Positions 55,063 to 64,000 of a DNA stretch of 64,000 nucleotides are shown here, one piece after another (within the stretch, counting starts at the first letter, position 1; each line of letters starts with the position of its first letter). The notes beneath the pieces are model-generated. The model did no database searches, was not told where the DNA came from, and worked only from the letters and a program-made list of their open reading frames with translations. A program made the translations under genes and the position numbers. This DNA comes from Clostridium sp031626875 (lineage in GTDB: Bacteria > Bacillota > Clostridia > Clostridiales > Clostridiaceae), in NCBI RefSeq assembly GCF_031626875.1, contig NZ_JANDMF010000022.1, forward strand, positions 22,681 through 86,680, read 5' to 3'.

Positions 55063-55668
55063 TTATACTTTTCTTATATCAAGTTCATAGCAAAGTATAA
55101 AATCGGTCGTAACATTAAATAATTTTGCTAACTTTAAAATATTCTGTGTTGGTGGAAGTACAAGATTGGATTCATATTGAGAAACTGAAGATATTTTAAC
55201 TCCTAAATATTTTGCAACATCTTCTTGACTTAATCTATTTATTTTTCTCAATTGTTTTATTCTCTTACCTGTTGTATCTTCATTCTTAAAGAATTCAATA
55301 GATTTAATTATACTTCTAATCTGTATAAGAATTTTTTCAAAATCAGAAGTTTTTTCAAAATAATTTTGAATATCTAGATTTTCAAGTAATGCTAAACCTG
55401 GAATAGATTCAGCATACCCTGTTAAAAGCAAAATATAGATGCTATTATTAAATTTTCTTATTTCCTTTACTATATCAGCTCCATTAAACTTATCTATATA
55501 ATAATCTAAAATAAGAAGATCAAAATTCTTTTCTTGTAATCTTTTTAATCCATCAATAGAATTTGAAAAACCTTCAACATCGTACTGTTCTTCAAGAAAA
55601 CTTTTTAATGATTCAACTATACCCAAATCATCATCTATAATAATTATACTTATTTTTTCTTTATTCAT
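55063..55668 (-). CDS. Response regulator with XRE-type helix-turn-helix output
   Basis: 201 residues. The receiver domain (about 5-125) has the acidic pair in IIIDDD and phospho-acceptor Asp in LLILDYYID, with the Lys of YFEKTSD. The output is an XRE/HTH_3 domain (about 132-192: IKQLRKINRLSQEDVAKYLGVKISSVSQYESNLVLP), unusual compared with OmpR or NarL outputs. It follows the kinase gene by 23 bases, so the three-gene operon (hydrolase, kinase, regulator) works as a unit. Target promoters may be the dyads near 58588 and 58642. No typical ribosome site is unusual here. Confidence 0.88.
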   Translation of the reverse strand: MNKEKISIIIIDDDLGIVESLKSFLEEQYDVEGFSNSIDGLKRLQEKNFDLLILDYYIDKFNGADIVKEIRKFNNSIYILLLTGYAESIPGLALLENLDIQNYFEKTSDFEKILIQIRSIIKSIEFFKNEDTTGKRIKQLRKINRLSQEDVAKYLGVKISSVSQYESNLVLPPTQNILKLAKLFNVTTDFILCYELDIRKV

Positions 55669-55691
55669 TTATTTAGGTCCCTTCTTCATTT

Positions 55692-57503
55692 CTAAGCAAT
55701 TGGTATGTTTATATAAAAAGTAGTTCCATTATCAGTACTATTAAAATATATCTTACCATTAAAACTTCCTTTTATGATTGATTGAGATATATATAATCCT
55801 AATCCAGTTCCATCTTTACCTTTGGTAGTAACCATATTTTTAAATAATTTTTCTTGTATTTCATTAGGAATTTTTTCACCTAAATTTTTAACTGAAAATA
55901 TTATGCTATTATCTTCTTTATAAACCTTTAATATTATTAATTTTTTCTCTTCACTTGCTTCAATTGCATTATTTATAATATTATTTAGCACTTGAATAAG
56001 AGAATTAATTTTTCCATTAATTTTTGTTAAATCATCAATATTAATATCTTTAACTAAATCACACTTATGACTTTTTACTTCAAATGCCATAAGCAATGTT
56101 ATTTTCTCCAAAACCTCCTTTACAGTAAATGATAAATTATTAGATTTTTCATGATTTTCATCTAATTGCCCTTTTATTGCATTCATTATATCTGTCATGT
56201 AAATTAAATATTCTTTATTTCTATTTTGCCAGTGGTTAATCTCATTTATTAGATGTTCTAAATAGTTATATTCCATATCTGAACAATTTTCTTTAGCATA
56301 TTTATGTATTTTTTCTATATTCCTTTTTATGATTGCATTTCCACCACCAATACTCATTAAAGGTGTCTTCAAATTATGTGCTACCCCACCTATAAGTTGA
56401 CTTAATGATCTAAGTCTTTCCTTTTCAATTAATTGGATTTGATTTTCTTTTATAAGTTCTAGGTTTTTTTCGTGAGTTGTTATATCTTTAAATAAAAGCA
56501 TTGTACCAAAAAATTCTTTTTTTATTTTTACTGGATTAGCTTGTATTTCAAAATACTTAATACAATTTTCACTATTTAAAGATATTTTCATACTTTTAGT
56601 TTCATTTTCTGACTTATATATAATATCCACTATTTTTTCTTTATAATCAAATATTTTACTGTTTCTAAGCAACTCATAAAAATCTCTATACTTACTCTCT
56701 TCATCTGTCATAAAATTTTTTCTAAATAATGAATTAGTTTTTACAATATAAAGTTCTTTATCTAATACAACAAAAGAATCAGATATGAAATCAATTATGT
56801 TCTCAAATGCAAAATTGTATTTATCAAATTTGAATCTAACACCTAAAGCCCCATTTTTATACGCAAAAAAAATGAAACTAAAAAAAAGTATAGGTACTAT
56901 TAAATCACAACATCTCCAATTGTCATCTACTCCTAATGCTCTAAAAATAATATTAAAAAAAATTATATATAGCATACTAGGAACAATTATAATTATATTT
57001 AAAACCTTATATGTTTTCATTAACCTTGATTTCTCTTTTAAATATGAATATATAAGTAATACAATTGAGAATGTCATATATGGAATAATCCATATACCTA
57101 TTATTCTAAAATACAAAATAATTTCTTCTGTTGTTTTCAAATAACTACTTTTTAATGGTATAAGTATAAAGCTTAAAATTGGTGGTATAAGCAATAACCC
57201 ATAAATTACCTTTTTATAGTTTCTTGAGATACTTATATACGACATTCCATATAACAAAGCAAAATATGGTGATAAATTATGAGAAATAACAGAAGCCAAC
57301 GCATTGTAAAAATATATTTTACTCATCATACTATCAGCAATAGTGTAATTAATAACAAAATAATTTTCTACAATAACCACTGAAAAACCACCTAGTCCCA
57401 CCGTAAATAGAAATGCACTTAGCCATATTGTTGATTCTGTTCTATTATCATTTAAAATAACTACCAGTGCTGCTATCCAAATTGATAATACAGTAAATAT
57501 CAT
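55692..57503 (-). CDS. 7TM-type sensor histidine kinase
   Basis: 603 residues with about seven N-terminal membrane helices (to about 220), as in HisKA_7TM kinases used for small-molecule sensing. A PAS domain (about 235-345, IIDFISDSFVVLDKELYIVKTNSLF) is followed by the H-box GGVAHNLKTPLMSIGGG with phospho-acceptor His. The ATPase domain contains QVLNNIINNAIEASE (N box) and KDGTGLGLYISQSI (G box). Its gene begins 2 bases after the hydrolase stop and ends 23 bases before the regulator gene. The signal is unknown. A diffusible lipid-like or peptide-like signal is plausible given the linked hydrolase. Confidence 0.85.
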   Translation of the reverse strand: MIFTVLSIWIAALVVILNDNRTESTIWLSAFLFTVGLGGFSVVIVENYFVINYTIADSMMSKIYFYNALASVISHNLSPYFALLYGMSYISISRNYKKVIYGLLLIPPILSFILIPLKSSYLKTTEEIILYFRIIGIWIIPYMTFSIVLLIYSYLKEKSRLMKTYKVLNIIIIVPSMLYIIFFNIIFRALGVDDNWRCCDLIVPILFFSFIFFAYKNGALGVRFKFDKYNFAFENIIDFISDSFVVLDKELYIVKTNSLFRKNFMTDEESKYRDFYELLRNSKIFDYKEKIVDIIYKSENETKSMKISLNSENCIKYFEIQANPVKIKKEFFGTMLLFKDITTHEKNLELIKENQIQLIEKERLRSLSQLIGGVAHNLKTPLMSIGGGNAIIKRNIEKIHKYAKENCSDMEYNYLEHLINEINHWQNRNKEYLIYMTDIMNAIKGQLDENHEKSNNLSFTVKEVLEKITLLMAFEVKSHKCDLVKDINIDDLTKINGKINSLIQVLNNIINNAIEASEEKKLIILKVYKEDNSIIFSVKNLGEKIPNEIQEKLFKNMVTTKGKDGTGLGLYISQSIIKGSFNGKIYFNSTDNGTTFYINIPIA

Positions 57504-57505
57504 AC

Positions 57506-58483
57506 TTATACCCTTTCTTTTATAAACTCTATAGTTTCTTTTCTTATTTCATTTTTGTACAGAACTATTCCAGAATGCCCGCATTTAAACAACTGTCTTT
57601 TAGGCTTCCCCCAACTTTCCCAAAGGATTTTTGAATCTTTCTCTAAGACATATTTATCATACATACCAGAAGCCAAAAATATTCTATCTAAACTTATTAA
57701 TGGTTTTCTTGTACTAGGGTTTATTACTCTCCAAGCTTTACTTAATAAATCATTAGAAAACTTATGTTTTTCAAAATCTTGTCTTATGAACTTTCCAGGT
57801 ATACTTTTAAAAGTTACAAAAGACAAATCATTTGCATAAAATAAAGAAATTAATAAATCAATTTCTTTCTCAAATTCAGATACTAAATTTGTTACAAACC
57901 CACCTAAAGATAAACCAATCAAAATAATTTTGCCTTTATTATTATTTCTTATAAATTTTATTAATGCTCTAATGTCATTTACTGACTGCTGCACTGATTT
58001 AATAGTCTTATTTACATTAGCACTAAAAAAATATTCTCCATTAAATGCTGTTTTTGGGCATCTATCCAAATGATATGGCAAAATATATCGATAAATATTA
58101 TATTTTTCTTTCATGAAATCTTTTAAGAATAAATTTTCTAGCTTGTCCAGTTTACTTGTTCTCCATCCATGGATCATAATAACATTAGTATTTTCATTAT
58201 GAATATCCTTAAATAAATCATAATAAAATATAGCTTCTTTATTACATTCTTCATTTTCAATTTGACTTAAAAATTTTAATTTCCCATGTATATAATCATT
58301 CTCTTCTATTTCATTTTTAAATTCTATCTTTGGAAGCTTTGGCTCAAAATATACTTTTGAATCACTACTATTAAATTTAATAACTTCCTCTTCATTATAA
58401 AAAAATTGATCTATAACACTATAATCTTTATGTAAATCATACAATCCATAATGATCTCCAAGATTAGATATTAATTTTTTCAA
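57506..58483 (-). CDS. Alpha/beta hydrolase linked to a two-component system
   Basis: 325 residues. The alpha/beta hydrolase fold shows an oxyanion motif MIHGWRTS, nucleophile elbow IGLSLGGFV (Ser) and terminal catalytic His in CGHSGIV. The N-terminal 100 residues form an unidentified cap. No signal peptide is present. It is the first gene of an operon with a 7TM sensor kinase and an XRE-output regulator, which suggests that it makes, modifies or degrades a signal molecule sensed by the kinase. It has its own divergent promoter region with twin dyads. Substrate unknown. Confidence 0.78.
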   Translation of the reverse strand: MKKLISNLGDHYGLYDLHKDYSVIDQFFYNEEEVIKFNSSDSKVYFEPKLPKIEFKNEIEENDYIHGKLKFLSQIENEECNKEAIFYYDLFKDIHNENTNVIMIHGWRTSKLDKLENLFLKDFMKEKYNIYRYILPYHLDRCPKTAFNGEYFFSANVNKTIKSVQQSVNDIRALIKFIRNNNKGKIILIGLSLGGFVTNLVSEFEKEIDLLISLFYANDLSFVTFKSIPGKFIRQDFEKHKFSNDLLSKAWRVINPSTRKPLISLDRIFLASGMYDKYVLEKDSKILWESWGKPKRQLFKCGHSGIVLYKNEIRKETIEFIKERV

Positions 58484-58793
58484 AAATCATACCTCCCATT
58501 TTATATCTACTTTAAAAATATTTTCAAATATATTATACAAGAATATTTTTCAATAATATATATTTTTTACATTTTTTTCTTGACCACTTCAATTAAATTG
58601 AATATAATTATCTTATAAATTATGCAAGTCAAGTTATAATATTTCAATTTGATTGAAACTAGTTTTAGAAATTATACTATTCTTCAAATAGAAATTTTTA
58701 ATTAAAACCGCAAAAAAGTAAATGAATAATATGGGAGGAAAAGCCAACCTTTGATAAAAATTTTATGCTAAAGGTTCTAGGTTTAGAGAATAC
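58484..58793. promoter_or_regulatory. Divergent intergenic region with twin operators
   Basis: 310 bases with no clear gene. It contains the dyad-filled promoter at 58580-58608, the second dyad at 58642-58658, a possible second promoter (TTGATT 58649-58654, 18 bases, TATACT 58673-58678) and a leader hairpin built from AACCTTT/AAAGGTT near 58748-58774. Short SD-linked frames in the leader do not look like genes. Confidence 0.5.
58580..58608 (+). promoter_or_regulatory. Promoter with perfect operator dyad in its spacer
   Basis: TTGACC (58580-58585), a 17-base spacer and TATAAT (58603-58608). The spacer is filled by the perfect dyad TTCAATTAAATTGAA (58588-58602). A related dyad TTTCAATTTGATTGAAA lies at 58642-58658. 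Both share TTCAAT/ATTGAA halves and point to one repressor acting on the divergent genes. Confidence 0.65.
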
Positions 58794-59033
58794 ATGAAAA
58801 CATCTGAAATATTCAATTTAACATTGAAAGAATTTGAAAATGAATTATCACCTTTAAATCATGAATATGTAATACAAGTATATAAAAGTAGCCTAAGAGC
58901 ATTTATACGTTATCAAGAAATGGCTGACTTTGTTGGAAAAGATGAATTTTTAAACATAAATGAATTTTTCAATCTTAATAGAGAAACTAGCACTGAATAT
59001 CAGGAATACTTAAAAGAATTATTTCCTAAATAA
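58794..59033 (+). CDS. Small acidic hypothetical protein
   Basis: 79 residues, unrecognised. It is acidic and helical (LKEFENELSPLNHEYVIQVYKSSLRAFIRYQEMADFVGKDEFLN) with no membrane segment. The ribosome binding site is weak (TTTAGAGA), so expression may depend on the upstream leader. It is divergent to the hydrolase-kinase-regulator operon and shares its operator region, making it a possible output gene of that system. Confidence 0.5.
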   Translation: MKTSEIFNLTLKEFENELSPLNHEYVIQVYKSSLRAFIRYQEMADFVGKDEFLNINEFFNLNRETSTEYQEYLKELFPK

Positions 59034-59200
59034 ATTTATATTTATACTATGTATAATAAAATCATTAATACATAATAATTAAACCACATAAATATTAAAA
59101 TTTTAAACGTTAAGGGGTAAAAAATATTCTTACCCCTTAATTGTAGTTTTTTATAATATAAATTACTTTTCCATATTTTTTTGTATATCTCTACTGATTC

Positions 59201-60856
59201 TTACATATCTATATCTCTCCAACCTATTCTAAAGCTTATTTTCCAAACAACTATATTTGCCACCAAAAGTATAAACACAAATATCCCAAGAAATATAATA
59301 TTGTTTCTAATAGATACATGTATTGCAGAAAATATTCCAATAAGAATCATTGTAAAAATTCCTGGAGCTATAAGTTTACCACTATCAGTTACAGCAAATT
59401 TCACACTAAAAGGCATTGTCTTATTTGACATTTTAAAATATATTAATGCTGATATCATAAGAACTAAAAACATTGCAATTAAGTCTATGATTATTGATGG
59501 GCCCTTTAATATTAAAAAGACTCCTGCCACTAATAAATAAATTGGTATAACTAATTTAAATAGAGTTCCTTTTATTGCTCCTTTTAATATTATTCCTGGG
59601 TCTTTTATTGGTAACACCTTGTATATAAAAGCACCTTTATAATTATCACTATTATTTATATAAACTGTACAGAAACACAACATTAATACTGTCATATACA
59701 TTAATAAATGTACTTTTCCACCAAAACTTGTTTGAATGGTTTCCCAAAAGGATTTTCTTCTATCAGTAAAAATGAATAAAATTGGTATAAATACACCAGC
59801 TGCAAGAGATGGATATACTTTAAGCTTAAAAGTTCTTTCTGTTGCAATCATATTTTTAGTAAATATAAACATACTTCTTTCTAATTTATCCCTACAAATA
59901 ATTTTTGCCATAAATTCTTTTCTTCTACTTCCACCACTTACATTTCCTCCATTCTCATTTAATTTTTGAAGGTTCTTCTCAAAATAAGGTACTACTTTTG
60001 TAACATAAAATATAATCAGCACAATTGGCCCTAATATAGCCATTAGTGATAGAACTATTAAGAAATAATTTTTATCCCCATCTATTAATATTCCAAAAGG
60101 AGCTGCAAACCACATAGATGGAATCAAACTATGCCAAATCTTAGGTACATAATCAGTTTTTGTTCCTGTAATAGCAAACATTCTACTAAATAGCTGATAT
60201 CCAAAAGTAAATACAAATGTTAATAATATTTGAAAGTAATTTATTATATCCTTTAATTTTTCTCCGTCAAAAAACTTTAAAACTAAAGTGTATAACAATG
60301 CTGTTAATACTATAACTATTAGCGCCGATAATATATTTTCTATAGTAAAAATCAAGAAAAATATCACTCCATATTTTATCGTTCCCAAAATTAAAGGAAT
60401 GAAATTTAAAGATAAAGAAATCCCCATTAGATACAAACATATATGAGTAAGCTTGGCAGCATTGAAAGTTTTACTGTCTATTGGCTTTGGCAATAATATA
60501 TTTTTTTCTTTTACATCTAATAGAACTGCTGAGAAATCTGATATCATAAGAGATACCATCATAAATAAAGTTACACCTATAACAATATTTATACTTCTGA
60601 AAGCTTCCATATTGCTCATCATTATTAATCCAATGAAAAAGCTTAAAAATCCATTAAACAAAAGTAGATATACATAGTTATTCTTATCATCATTTTCATC
60701 AGATTTTTTCCCATTTGTTAAAACTGTACTTACCCTACGTCCATCCATAGTTAATTTTATTTGTAAAATCATTCTCATAACATCATAATTAACACCTGAT
60801 TTTTTATATAAACCTTGAAACTTATCTAATAGCCTTAATATTTTAAATTCTTTCAT
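59201..60856 (-). CDS. ABC exporter permease subunit (ABC_export-like)
   Basis: 551 residues with about 12 predicted membrane helices in two halves joined by a cytoplasmic segment (about 290-330, LQKLNENGGNVSGGSRRKEFMAK). It begins four bases after the stop of the ATPase gene and works with it. Family members of this kind are found in Firmicutes next to CcmA-like ATPases; their cargo is usually unknown. It lies between the small unknown gene and aat. Confidence 0.8.
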   Translation of the reverse strand: MKEFKILRLLDKFQGLYKKSGVNYDVMRMILQIKLTMDGRRVSTVLTNGKKSDENDDKNNYVYLLLFNGFLSFFIGLIMMSNMEAFRSINIVIGVTLFMMVSLMISDFSAVLLDVKEKNILLPKPIDSKTFNAAKLTHICLYLMGISLSLNFIPLILGTIKYGVIFFLIFTIENILSALIVIVLTALLYTLVLKFFDGEKLKDIINYFQILLTFVFTFGYQLFSRMFAITGTKTDYVPKIWHSLIPSMWFAAPFGILIDGDKNYFLIVLSLMAILGPIVLIIFYVTKVVPYFEKNLQKLNENGGNVSGGSRRKEFMAKIICRDKLERSMFIFTKNMIATERTFKLKVYPSLAAGVFIPILFIFTDRRKSFWETIQTSFGGKVHLLMYMTVLMLCFCTVYINNSDNYKGAFIYKVLPIKDPGIILKGAIKGTLFKLVIPIYLLVAGVFLILKGPSIIIDLIAMFLVLMISALIYFKMSNKTMPFSVKFAVTDSGKLIAPGIFTMILIGIFSAIHVSIRNNIIFLGIFVFILLVANIVVWKISFRIGWRDIDM

Positions 60857-60859
60857 AGC

Positions 60860-61645
60860 TTATACCTCTTCAACTAAAGAAACAAATTCCTTAGCAATAT
60901 TCCCATGTTCATTAAAACCTGTTAATTGATTGAATATTTCCTCTAAAGAACTCTCCTTTTTAATATTTTTAAGCTCCTCAAAACTTCCATCTGCAGCTAT
61001 TTTCCCATTATTAATAAGTACAATTCTATCACTTACTTTTTCAACAACATCCATTATATGTGAGGAATAGAATATAGTTTTTCCTTCCTTTGCAAGGCTG
61101 CTCATGACTTCTTTAAATATCATTACACTATTAGCATCTAATCCACTTAAAGGTTCATCAAAAAATAATATATCTGGATTATGAATTAAGCTACATATTA
61201 TAAGTAGCTTTTGTTTCATCCCTTTTGAATATGAGGATATTCTAGAATACATAACTCCTTCAATTGCAAATAGCTTCATAAGCTTCTCTGCTTTTTCAAT
61301 AATTTTTTCTTGTTCTAACTCATATATTCCACCCAAAAAACTTAAATATTCATATGCAGTTAAATTTTCATATATATCTGCAAGCTCTGGAACATACCCT
61401 ATTTTCTTCTTATATTCTACACTTCCATCACTTATATCTTGCCCAAATATTTCTACTCTTCCTTCATATCCTTCTACTATTCCGAGCATTATTTTTATAG
61501 TTGTACTTTTACCAGCACCATTAGTTCCTATATACCCTATTATTTGTCCTCTTGGAATTTCTAAATTTATTCCCTGAAGCACATACTTGTCTCCATAATT
61601 CATTTTAAGATCTTTAATTGATATTATACTTTCTAAATTCTCCAT
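60860..61645 (-). CDS. ABC transporter ATP-binding subunit
   Basis: 261 residues from the ATG at 61645, preceded by AGAGGAG; an ATG 21 bases earlier lacks a proper site. The CcmA/NatA-type ATPase shows Walker A IGTNGAGKSTT, signature SYSKGMKQKL, Walker B ILFFDEPLSGLD and H-loop YSSHIMDVVEKV. Its partner permease gene follows after three bases. Cargo unknown. Confidence 0.9.
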   Translation of the reverse strand: MENLESIISIKDLKMNYGDKYVLQGINLEIPRGQIIGYIGTNGAGKSTTIKIMLGIVEGYEGRVEIFGQDISDGSVEYKKKIGYVPELADIYENLTAYEYLSFLGGIYELEQEKIIEKAEKLMKLFAIEGVMYSRISSYSKGMKQKLLIICSLIHNPDILFFDEPLSGLDANSVMIFKEVMSSLAKEGKTIFYSSHIMDVVEKVSDRIVLINNGKIAADGSFEELKNIKKESSLEEIFNQLTGFNEHGNIAKEFVSLVEEV

Positions 61646-61890
61646 AACTTCTCCTCTTAAATACATGAAATATATAATCTAATATTTTGTTTTTGAAACG
61701 AAACATATTAATAACATACCAAACAAATTCTTATATGTAAATAAATAGAAACATATTTTTATAAACTACTCCTACTTTTTTGACACATCAATACTTTTTT
61801 TATATACTAGAATTGATTTTCACAAGTACTCACAATTGCATTGAATACTATAAATATTAAGATAATATTTCAATATTAAAGGAGCTTATT

Positions 61891-62586
61891 ATGCCAATTT
61901 ATAGATTACCAAGAGACTTAATATTTCCTGATCCATCTCTAGCAGAAGAAGATGGTCTTCTGGCAGTTGGTGGTGACTTATCCCCTGAAAGATTATTACT
62001 TGCATATGCCAATGGTATTTTCCCTTGGTTCTCAGATGATCAACCTTTACTTTGGTGGTCACCTGATCCAAGATTTATAGTTTACCCTAAGGATATTAAA
62101 ATATCTAAATCTATGAAAAAGCTACTAAAAAAAAATACATATAAAATTACCTTTGACACTTGTTTTAAAGATGTTATCTCAAATTGTTCTAATATAAGAA
62201 AAGAATCTGGCACATGGATTACAAATGAAATGATTGATGCTTATTGTAGACTTCATGAACTGGGTTTTGCACATTCTGTGGAATCTTGGTATGAGAATAA
62301 GTTGGTTGGTGGGTTATATGGTGTAAGTATTGGAAAATGTTTTTTTGGTGAATCCATGTTTTCCACTATGAGCAATGCATCTAAAGCTGCATTTATCACT
62401 CTTGGAAATGTATTAGAACAAGAAAATTTTCTTATGATAGATTGCCAGATTCATACTCCCCATCTAGAAAGCTTAGGTGCACTACATGTTTCTAGACAAG
62501 AATTTTTAGAAATATTAAAACAAGGAACCTTAGCTCATCCTTTAACCTTAGATTTTAAAAATTTCATTATTAAACCAAACACATAA
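61891..62586 (+). CDS. aat: Leucyl/phenylalanyl-tRNA-protein transferase
   Basis: Transfers Leu or Phe from tRNA to the N-terminal Lys or Arg of proteins, marking them for ClpS/ClpAP degradation (bacterial N-end rule). The 231-residue protein matches Aat across its length: FPDPSLAEEDGLLAVGGDLSPERLLLAYANGIFPWF, WWSPDPRFI, SGTWITNEMIDAYCRLHELGFAHSVESW, LVGGLYGVSIGKCFFGESMFS and DCQIHTPHLESLGA. Single gene with a bidirectional terminator after it. Start behind AAAGGAG. Aat is less common in Firmicutes than in proteobacteria. Confidence 0.95.
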   Translation: MPIYRLPRDLIFPDPSLAEEDGLLAVGGDLSPERLLLAYANGIFPWFSDDQPLLWWSPDPRFIVYPKDIKISKSMKKLLKKNTYKITFDTCFKDVISNCSNIRKESGTWITNEMIDAYCRLHELGFAHSVESWYENKLVGGLYGVSIGKCFFGESMFSTMSNASKAAFITLGNVLEQENFLMIDCQIHTPHLESLGALHVSRQEFLEILKQGTLAHPLTLDFKNFIIKPNT

Positions 62587-62670
62587 TTAAAATCTAGTGG
62601 AGATTTACAGCAAGCGAAAAATATTTTGAAAAACTATTAAATATAAAAACATCAGTAAATAAAAAACTCA

Positions 62671-62707
62671 ACTGGTTGTAAGTAGTTATTTTGTACTCAC
62701 AACCAGT
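62671..62707. terminator. Bidirectional terminator after aat
   Basis: ACTGGTTGT(A)AGTA pairs with TACT(C)ACAACCAGT, a stem of about 13 bp with one mismatch, flanked by CTTTCTTTTT on the plus side and TTTTTT on the minus side. It serves both convergent genes. Confidence 0.8.
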
Positions 62708-62726
62708 CTTTCTTTTTATTGCAGAT

Positions 62727-63812
62727 TTATTTCTCTATCAGCTTAAACTTTTGCCATGGTTCAATGTAATTTAAAAGAAATACCTCATCATTAATTATAT
62801 TTCCAACAACATTGGTTTTTCCTGAATTTTTCATATCAAGTCTCGCAATTTGCATTTCACCTGCATAATGTTCATAAAGTGAGCTATCAATAATAATATC
62901 ACCTTTTTTAATATCTACTGGATTAAAGACCTTAAAATCATGCCCTTTATATTTGACTCTACTTTGAGTAGATCTAATAACATAATCTGATACATCTCCT
63001 CTATTAAAATGGAATTCTTCAAGAACTATTTTTCTTTCAATTTCAGGGATATTATTGTTTAATTCACATTTTAAAGTAATGCAATATGGGTCTATTTCGC
63101 TTAATTCCTTCAATTCAGTTTCTGATGCAAAACAATTTGCTACAATTACATCATCTATTAAATCCGTTGCCCATAAATGTTTTACTTGTGATACTATATT
63201 CATTTCTCTATGCATTTCAAGTGTACATAATCCTTCACTTACAGGCCATGGTCCATATTTCCCAGTATTTGAGGTCACAAATGCAGCTGTTCTCACACCT
63301 AATTCTTTATACTGTTTGCTAGTTTTTATAAAATGATCATAACCTAAACCTGTATATCTATGAGGATAAAAGTTATGACATCCCAAAATATTTTCAGCAT
63401 TCGGCTTGTATGACATTATGTTATCTATATACTTAGTCCCATTACTCATATTAAACTCTATTTTTAAATTTTCTTTATTAAATGTCATTATGGCTTCTTC
63501 ATTTCCTGAAAAACCTTCATCAAGTCTTATTCCATATAGACCAATTTTCTTAAATTCACTTAAATCTTGATAACTTATTTTAAGTTCTTCAAATACCTTA
63601 GGGCTTATATCTGCAATAACCTCCATGCCATAATTATTAGCATATTCTATAATTTCTCTGAATTCTTGCATTATCTTTTCTCTATCACCATCAACTGATA
63701 AAAGGCATGTAAATACTCTTTTGAAATTATATTTTCCTGCTAAATCTATATAATTTTTTATTTCTTCAATAGAATTATGTATTGGATATATTGATATTCC
63801 TAGTTTTCTCAT
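62727..63812 (-). CDS. mupG: 6-phospho-N-acetylmuramidase (MupG/DUF871 family)
   Basis: 361 residues of the MupG (GH170, formerly DUF871) family, which splits 6-phospho-MurNAc-GlcNAc during cell-wall recycling. The N-terminal TIM barrel begins MRKLGISIYPIHNSIEEIKNYIDLAGKYNFKRVFTCL. It contains YGIRLDEGFSGNE, LGCHNFYPHRYTGLG and FVTSNTGKYGPWPVSEGLCTLEMHR. The C-terminal cyclophilin-like domain (about 240-360) holds EFHFNRGDVSDYVIRSTQSRVK and GEMQIARLDM. Length and motifs fit the family. No PTS or MurQ gene is visible within the window; they may lie to the right. Confidence 0.9.
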   Translation of the reverse strand: MRKLGISIYPIHNSIEEIKNYIDLAGKYNFKRVFTCLLSVDGDREKIMQEFREIIEYANNYGMEVIADISPKVFEELKISYQDLSEFKKIGLYGIRLDEGFSGNEEAIMTFNKENLKIEFNMSNGTKYIDNIMSYKPNAENILGCHNFYPHRYTGLGYDHFIKTSKQYKELGVRTAAFVTSNTGKYGPWPVSEGLCTLEMHREMNIVSQVKHLWATDLIDDVIVANCFASETELKELSEIDPYCITLKCELNNNIPEIERKIVLEEFHFNRGDVSDYVIRSTQSRVKYKGHDFKVFNPVDIKKGDIIIDSSLYEHYAGEMQIARLDMKNSGKTNVVGNIINDEVFLLNYIEPWQKFKLIEK

Positions 63813-64000
63813 ACTACACTCTCCTCATCTCTAATATTTATGTTCTTGTATATTTTTATAATATCCACTTCATTACTACTATGATAACATTTCCCATAAA
63901 GTAATAGAACACTTCTTCTCTTTCGTAAATTGAAAAAGTAACTTCCGTTTTTTAAGATAACCGGAAATTAGTTATGCAAAGAGTTTGATATAATTAAAAT
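63813..64000. other. Right-edge intergenic region
   Basis: No gene is visible. A weak dyad TTCCG (63943-63947)/CGGAA (63962-63966) and a TATAAT at 63989-63994 suggest a promoter for a plus-strand gene beyond the window. Left unassigned. Confidence 0.35.

Noticed and set aside
63940..63973. TTCCG/CGGAA dyad near the right edge as a MurR-like operator
   Set aside because: Arms are only five bases with a 14-base gap, and the gene it might control is outside the window.

Overview
The window is AT-rich, tightly packed chromosomal DNA from a Gram-positive, low-GC anaerobe, most likely Clostridium sensu stricto of the plant-polymer-degrading, solventogenic or pectinolytic kind. The evidence is strong AAAGGAGG-type ribosome binding sites, occasional TTG/GTG starts, clostridial protein types (choice-of-anchor A adhesin, LRR_5 protein, AraC-GH39 fusion) and many secreted or imported carbohydrate-active enzymes. 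I see no rRNA, tRNA, insertion sequence, prophage or CRISPR array. The species cannot be named from the sequence alone.

Layout. 1-4047: a giant leucine-rich-repeat protein (cut by the left edge) translationally coupled to a tRNA-dihydrouridine synthase. 4347-7625: a secreted GH5 cellulase with two CBM2 modules and a wall-anchored choice-of-anchor A protein. 7710-19248: a pectin/rhamnogalacturonan locus with a GPH sugar importer, acetylesterases (CE12, CE6-like, NodB-type deacetylase), a secreted PL9 lyase, an intracellular GH2 and an AraC regulator. A 21-bp-spaced direct repeat lies in front of both the importer operon and the GH2 gene and is probably the AraC operator. 19288-27719: a heterodimeric ABC exporter with a divergent MerR regulator, a two-component system, and a divergent TVP38-pssA membrane-lipid operon.

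27838-39570 is the most unusual part. It holds an ene-reductase of the old-yellow-enzyme/enoate reductase type, an OFA-family transporter, a PadR regulator, and a six-gene operon. The operon encodes a DAPG/phloretin-hydrolase-like C-C hydrolase, a KdgT-type permease, two iron-sulfur electron-transfer proteins, a fumarate-reductase-like flavoprotein and an FMN/zinc-ribbon flavodoxin-like protein. Together they look like a reductive pathway for plant phenolics (flavonoid/chalcone/aryl-acrylate type). A dyad GTTAA-N4-TTAAC stands exactly 57 bases upstream of the first gene of both the ene-reductase unit and the six-gene operon.

39886-54499: a second glycan locus with an AraC-GH39 fusion regulator whose glycosidase nucleophile is lost, a membrane-anchored rhamnogalacturonan acetylesterase driven by a MerR-type 19-bp-spacer promoter next to a MerR gene, a secreted SGNH esterase, a secreted beta-helix protein, a GPH importer, a GH115 alpha-glucuronidase and another AraC regulator. 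54666-64000: a His-rich small protein behind a Fur-box-like site, an alpha/beta hydrolase-sensor kinase-regulator operon with twin operator dyads, a small unknown protein, an ABC exporter pair, leucyl/phenylalanyl-tRNA-protein transferase and a MupG-type muramidase.

Functionally, the window couples extracellular attack on cellulose, pectin and glucuronoxylan, import of acetylated oligosaccharides and intracellular trimming with a probable anaerobic sink for the phenolic compounds released from plant tissue. Several transcription factors sit beside their probable operators.
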